A stretch of DNA of 64,000 nt from Burkholderiales bacterium (GTDB lineage: Bacteria > Pseudomonadota > Gammaproteobacteria > Burkholderiales > Burkholderiaceae_C), in the NCBI GenBank assembly GCA_028868895.1, contig JAGWTP010000005.1, positions 1 to 64,000 of the forward strand. Direction: 5' to 3'. Below the pieces are notes generated by a model. The model had not been told where the DNA came from. It saw nothing but the letters and a program-made list of their open reading frames with translations, and made no database searches. The position numbers and the translations under genes were made by a program. The number at the start of each line of letters is the position of its first letter. Position 1 is the stretch's first letter. This document shows, piece after piece, positions 59,362 to 64,000 of the stretch.

Positions 59362-62068
59362 AGGCTCCTCCACCCTGGTGCGCCGCGGCGACTACACCGC
59401 ACCGGCCTACTGGATCCGCAGCGTCGAGCTCAGCTTCGACCTCGATCCGGCCAAGACCATGGTCATCAGCCGGATGCAGATCGAGCGCAACGCCGACGCG
59501 CCAGCGCAGCCGCTGCGCCTGCACGGCGAAGAGCTGAACCTGACGCGGGTGTCGGTCAACGGCGCGTCGGTGTCGTTCCGGCATGAAGACGGCATGCTCG
59601 TGATCGACAGCCTGCAAGAGATGCCGCCGGGCCCGTTCGCGCTCGAGATCCGCAACACCTGCGCGCCCGACAAGAACACCCGGCTGTCGGGCCTGTACAC
59701 CTCGGGCGGCGGCCTGTTCACCCAGTGCGAGGCCGAGGGCTTTCGACGCATCACCTACTTCCTGGACCGGCCCGACGTGATGGCGGTCTACAGCGTGACC
59801 TTGCGCGCGAACAAGGCGGCCTACCCGGTGCTGCTGTCCAACGGCAACCTGGTGGAGCAAGGCGACCTCGAAGGCGGCCGCCACTACGCGACGTGGCACG
59901 ACCCGCACCCCAAGCCGAGCTACCTGTTCGCGCTCGTTGCCGCCGACCTGGTGGCGCGCCAGCAGCAGATCCGCACCCGCTCGGGCAAGGACCACCTGCT
60001 GCAGGTCTACGTCAAGCGCGGCGACCTCGACAAGACCGAGCACGCGATGAACTCGCTGATCGCGTCGATCGTCTGGGACGAGGCGCGCTTCAAGCTGGCG
60101 CTCGACCTGGAGCGCTACATGATCGTCGCGGTCGAGGACTACAACAGCGGCGCGATGGAGAACAAGGGCCTGAACCTGTTCAACACCAAGTACGTGCTGG
60201 CCTCGCCGGCCACCGCCACCGACGACAACTACGCCGGCATCGAATCGGTGGTCGCGCACGAATACTTCCACAACTGGACCGGCAACCGCGTCACCTGCCG
60301 CGACTGGTTCCAGTTGAGCCTGAAGGAGGGCCTGACGGTCTTTCGCGATCAGGAGTTCAGCATGGACATGGCGGGTGGCCCGGCCTCGGGGAACGGGGCC
60401 GGCTCCCCGGTCAGCGCGCGCGCCGTCCAGCGCATCGACGACGTGCGCCGCCTGCGCGAGCTGCAGTTCCCGGAAGACGCCGGCCCGATGGCACACCCGG
60501 TGCGCCCCGAGAGCTACGCGCAGATCGACAACTTCTACACCGCCACCGTGTATGAAAAGGGCGCCGAGGTCGTGCGCATGATGCACACGCTGGTCGGCCG
60601 CGACGGCTTCGCCAGAGGCATGACGCTGTACTTCGAGCGATTCGACGGCCAGGCCGTGACCTGCGACGACTTCGCGCAGGCCATCGCCGACGCCAACCCG
60701 GCGAGCGCGCTGGCCCGCACGCTGCCGCAGTTCAAGCGCTGGTACGCGCAGGCCGGCACGCCGCGCGTCACGGCACGCGGCCGCTACGACGCGCCGTCGC
60801 GCACCTACACGCTGGGCATCGAGCAGGCCGGCTCGGCCACGGGCCACACCCCGCAGGAGCCGTTCGTGATCCCGCTGGCGATCGGCCTGGTCGGGCGCGA
60901 CGGCCGCGCGCTGCCGCTGCGGCTCGAAGACGAGCCCGCCGACGCACCGGCCGCGGCCGAGCGCGTGCTGGTGCTCGAGGAGCCGCGCAGCTTCTACACC
61001 TTCGTCGGCATCGACGTCGAACCGGTGCCGTCGCTGCTGCGCGGCTTCTCGGCGCCGGTGATCCTGGTCGACGGCCTGACCGACGCCGACCTGCTGGTGC
61101 TGCTGCAGCACGACACCGACCCGTTCAACCGCTGGGAGGCCGGCCAGCGCCTGGCGCTCAGCCGGCTGCTCGCCGCCGTGCGCGGCGAGGCCGCGCTCGA
61201 ACTCGACGCGCCGTTCGTCGAGGCGATGCGCGCGGTGCTGCGCCACCCGCGGCTCGACGCCGCGTTCAAGGACCTCGTGCTCACGCCGCCCACCGAGAGC
61301 TACCTGGCCGAGCAGCTCGCGCCGGTCGACCCGCCGCGCATCCACGCCGCGCGCGAGTCGATGCTGCGCCAACTCGCCGCGGCGCTAAGGGCCGACTGGG
61401 AATGGGCCTTCGAGGCGCATCAGGTCACCGGCCCCTACACGCCCGACCCGGTCTCGGCCGGCAAACGGGCGCTCGCGAACCGGGCGCTGGCGATGCTGTG
61501 CCTCGACGCGGTCGCCAGCGGCGACCCGGTCTGGCCCGGGCGCACCTACCAGCGCTTCAAGGATGCCGCCCACATGACCGATCGGCTGGGCGCGCTGACC
61601 GCGCTGGTGCGCTCGCATGCCCAGCACGCCGAACCGGCGCTGCACCGGTTCTACGAGTTGTTCCGCAGCGAGCCGCTGGTGATCGACACCTGGTTCGCGC
61701 TGCAGGCAGGTGCGCCCGAGGTCGATGGCAAGGTGTTCGCGCGCGTCAAGCGGCTGCTCAAGCACGCCGACTTCTCGATCCGCAACCCGAACCGCGCGCG
61801 CAGCCTGTTGTCGGCCTTCTGCTCGGGCAACCCGGGTGCGTTCCACCGCGCCGACGCCGCCGGCTATGTGTTCTGGGCCGAGCAGGTGATGGCACTCGAC
61901 GCCATCAACCCGCAGCTCGCCGCGCGCCTGGCGCGCATGCTCGACCGCTGGAGCCAGCTCGCCGAGCCGTACCGTGGCGCGGCGCGCGTCGCCATCGAGC
62001 GCGTCGCGGCCAAGCCGGACCTGTCGGCCAACGTGCGCGAGATCGTCTCGAACGCGCTCGCCGCCTGA
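59351..62068 (+). CDS. pepN: Aminopeptidase N (M1 family)
   Basis: GAMENKGLNLFNTKYVLA, zinc motif HEYFHNWTGNRVTCRDWFQLSLKEGLTVFRDQEF. 11-bp overlap with the HAD gene. Confidence 0.95.
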   Translation: MMREGSSTLVRRGDYTAPAYWIRSVELSFDLDPAKTMVISRMQIERNADAPAQPLRLHGEELNLTRVSVNGASVSFRHEDGMLVIDSLQEMPPGPFALEIRNTCAPDKNTRLSGLYTSGGGLFTQCEAEGFRRITYFLDRPDVMAVYSVTLRANKAAYPVLLSNGNLVEQGDLEGGRHYATWHDPHPKPSYLFALVAADLVARQQQIRTRSGKDHLLQVYVKRGDLDKTEHAMNSLIASIVWDEARFKLALDLERYMIVAVEDYNSGAMENKGLNLFNTKYVLASPATATDDNYAGIESVVAHEYFHNWTGNRVTCRDWFQLSLKEGLTVFRDQEFSMDMAGGPASGNGAGSPVSARAVQRIDDVRRLRELQFPEDAGPMAHPVRPESYAQIDNFYTATVYEKGAEVVRMMHTLVGRDGFARGMTLYFERFDGQAVTCDDFAQAIADANPASALARTLPQFKRWYAQAGTPRVTARGRYDAPSRTYTLGIEQAGSATGHTPQEPFVIPLAIGLVGRDGRALPLRLEDEPADAPAAAERVLVLEEPRSFYTFVGIDVEPVPSLLRGFSAPVILVDGLTDADLLVLLQHDTDPFNRWEAGQRLALSRLLAAVRGEAALELDAPFVEAMRAVLRHPRLDAAFKDLVLTPPTESYLAEQLAPVDPPRIHAARESMLRQLAAALRADWEWAFEAHQVTGPYTPDPVSAGKRALANRALAMLCLDAVASGDPVWPGRTYQRFKDAAHMTDRLGALTALVRSHAQHAEPALHRFYELFRSEPLVIDTWFALQAGAPEVDGKVFARVKRLLKHADFSIRNPNRARSLLSAFCSGNPGAFHRADAAGYVFWAEQVMALDAINPQLAARLARMLDRWSQLAEPYRGAARVAIERVAAKPDLSANVREIVSNALAA

Positions 62069-62100
62069 ACCCACACCCGACCGCACGGAGGACTGCCTTC

Positions 62101-63369
62101 ATGGCCACAAGCACGAAGAAGAAGAACGCGTTCTATGCCCAGTCGGGCGGCGTGACCGCGGTCATCAACGCGTCCGCCTGCGGCGTGATCGAGACCGCGC
62201 GTGCCCACAAGGACAAGATCGGCCGCGTCTACGCGGGGCGCAACGGCATCATCGGCGCGCTCACCGAAGACCTGATCGACACCGGCAAGGAGTCGGCGGC
62301 GTCGATTGCCGCGCTGCGCTCCACACCGTCGGGCGCGTTCGGCTCGTGCCGCTACAAGCTCAAGTCGCTCGAGGCGAACCGGCGCGAATACGAACGCCTG
62401 ATCGAGGTCTTCAGGGCCCACGACATCGGCTACTTCTTCTACAACGGCGGCGGCGACTCGGCCGACACCTGCTTCAAGGTCAGCCAGCTCAGCGAGCAGA
62501 TGGGCTACCCGCTGCAGGCGATCCACGTTCCCAAGACGATCGACAACGACCTGCCCATCACCGACTGCTGCCCGGGCTTCGGCTCGGTGGCCAAGTACGT
62601 GGCGGTGTCGGTGCTCGAAGCCTCGTTCGACGTGCGCTCGATGGCCAAGACCTCGACCAAGGTGTTCGTCGTCGAGGTGATGGGCCGGCACGCCGGCTGG
62701 ATCGCCGCGGCCGGCGGCCTGGTCGAGGCGCACGGCATCCCGGTGGTGATCCTGTTCCCCGAAATCGTCTTCGACGAGCAGAAGTTCATCGCCCGCGTCG
62801 ACACGCTGGTGAAGGCGCACGGCTACTGCACCGTGGTCGTCTCCGAAGGCTGCCACCACGCCGACGGCAGCTTCCTGGCCGAACAAGGCGCGCGCGACGC
62901 GTTCGGCCACGCGCAACTCGGCGGTGCGGCGCCGGTCGTCGCCGACATGGTCAAGCGCGCGCTCGGCCACAAGTTCCATTGGGCCGTGGCCGACTACCTG
63001 CAGCGCGCGGCGCGCCACATCGCGTCGGCCACCGACGTGAAACAGGCCTACGAACTCGGGCGCAAGGCGGTCGAGCTGGCCTTGAGGGGCCACAACGCCG
63101 TGATGCCCACGGTCGAGCGCCTCTCCGACGTGCCGTACCGCTACAAGATCGGCGTGGCGCCGCTGGCGCACGTGGCCAACGTCGAGAAGTTCATGCCGCG
63201 CGACTTCATCACCAAGGACGGCTTCGGCATCACCGACAAGTGCCGCCGCTACCTCACCCCGCTGATCCAGGGCGAGGACTACCCGAAGTACAAGGCCGGC
63301 ATGCCGGCCTACGTGACGCTGAAGAACGTCGCGGTGCCGAAGAAGCTCGCGGCGTTCGAGCTGAAGTAG
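62101..63369 (+). CDS. 6-phosphofructokinase, probable pyrophosphate-dependent type
   Basis: AQSGGVTAVINASACGVI, YNGGGDSADT, PKTIDNDLPITDCCPGFGS, EVMGRHAGWIAAA. Confidence 0.9.
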   Translation: MATSTKKKNAFYAQSGGVTAVINASACGVIETARAHKDKIGRVYAGRNGIIGALTEDLIDTGKESAASIAALRSTPSGAFGSCRYKLKSLEANRREYERLIEVFRAHDIGYFFYNGGGDSADTCFKVSQLSEQMGYPLQAIHVPKTIDNDLPITDCCPGFGSVAKYVAVSVLEASFDVRSMAKTSTKVFVVEVMGRHAGWIAAAGGLVEAHGIPVVILFPEIVFDEQKFIARVDTLVKAHGYCTVVVSEGCHHADGSFLAEQGARDAFGHAQLGGAAPVVADMVKRALGHKFHWAVADYLQRAARHIASATDVKQAYELGRKAVELALRGHNAVMPTVERLSDVPYRYKIGVAPLAHVANVEKFMPRDFITKDGFGITDKCRRYLTPLIQGEDYPKYKAGMPAYVTLKNVAVPKKLAAFELK

Positions 63370-63440
63370 CCGGATCGCGTCGGCTAGAATTGCCGCTTTT
63401 GCGGAGCGGCGTTGCCGCTTCAGCGGTCTGCACAGACCAC

Positions 63441-63516
63441 GCCGGCGTAGCTCAGTTGGTAGAGCAGCGCATTCGTAATGCGAAGGTCGGGAGTTCGACT
63501 CTTCTCGCCGGCACCA
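63441..63516 (+). tRNA. tRNA-Thr, anticodon CGT, CCA encoded
   Basis: GCCGGCG...CGCCGGC-A-CCA acceptor, D arm GCTCAGTTGGTAGAGC, anticodon loop TTCGTAA, T loop TTCGACT. Confidence 0.95.
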
Positions 63517-63522
63517 CCATCC

Positions 63523-63552
63523 GCAAGGGCCTGCCAATGAGCGGGCCCTTGC
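63523..63552 (+). terminator. Hairpin downstream of tRNA-Thr
   Basis: 9-bp perfect stem GCAAGGGCC ... GGCCCTTGC, 12-nt loop; no strong T-run. Confidence 0.4.
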
Positions 63553-63680
63553 ACTTCGAGATGCATGGGTCGCGGATGCGGCCCGTGCGATCCAGACCAA
63601 GCGCCGGACCTTCGCACTGCGCGCGCCACCGGTCGGCCAACGGAGCTGGCAACCGTTGTCAATCTGCCCAAGATGCCGAC

Positions 63681-63914
63681 ATGCGCGCCTTGCCCGAGTC
63701 GATGCTCGATTACATCGACGACCGCGTCGCCGCAGGAAGCTTCGGCAACACCGGCGAGTACATCGGCGACCGGGTTCGCCGGGATCAGCAAGAGCAGGCC
63801 AAGAAGCGGCTGCGCGACATCATCGAGGCGGGACGAGCATCCGGGCGCGGTCGGCGTCGCATCAAGGCGGACGAGACGGCACTGCCGGTGATCGCTCGCG
63901 GCAAGATCGATTGA
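63681..63914 (+). CDS. ParD-like antitoxin
   Basis: ALPESMLDYIDDRVAAGSFGNTGEYIGDRVRRDQQEQAKKRLRDII, ribbon-helix-helix antitoxin pattern. Confidence 0.8.
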   Translation: MRALPESMLDYIDDRVAAGSFGNTGEYIGDRVRRDQQEQAKKRLRDIIEAGRASGRGRRRIKADETALPVIARGKID

Positions 63915-64000
63915 CGCCGGCGGTTCTGCACCCGCGGGCGCTGCGCGACCAGCAGGGCGAGGTCTGGTACCACCGCAAGGAGGGTGGCACTCGTCTGGCG
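63911..64000 (+). CDS. ParE/RelE-like toxin, 3'-truncated by the window edge
   Basis: TTG start overlapping the antitoxin stop: MTPAVLHPRALRDQQGEVWYHRKEGGTRLA... Confidence 0.65.
   Translation, partial: MTPAVLHPRALRDQQGEVWYHRKEGGTRLA

Noticed and set aside
59291-61372. 693-aa minus-strand ORF opposite pepN
   Set aside because: Antisense to PepN with low-complexity composition and no domain motifs.

Overview
High-GC chromosomal window, most consistent with a Burkholderiales-type betaproteobacterium (inferred from gene content and synteny). Left to right it contains: the 3' part of argF; an aryl-polyene (xanthomonadin-like) biosynthetic cluster at about 1.65-18.8 kb with an embedded polysaccharide deacetylase, a GT2/acyltransferase pair and a flavin-dependent halogenase-like gene; livFGMH without a binding-protein gene; a rarA ... 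lolA-ftsK neighbourhood that appears split by a complete L-Ara4N lipid A cassette (arnT, one arnE/F-like gene, arnB, arnC, arnA as two genes, arnD, convergent ugd); a Crp/Fnr regulator, trxB and rpmB-rpmG; a desaturase, an RsmB-like gene, purN, and two different trpS genes facing each other; ridA-plsY, ybaK, gshA; an arsenic operon (arsR-arsI-arsC-acr3) with a 32-bp perfect palindrome over the arsR start; an alkaline-phosphatase-family gene behind a good Pho-box/-10 arrangement; prfB with the classic +1 programmed frameshift; HAD, pepN, PPi-type phosphofructokinase, tRNA-Thr(CGT), and the start of a ParDE-like module. No CRISPR array, rRNA or transposase was found. Most promising for novelty: the variant, probably halogenated and possibly amino-sugar-modified aryl-polyene locus. 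All functional calls come from reading motifs; no database search was run.
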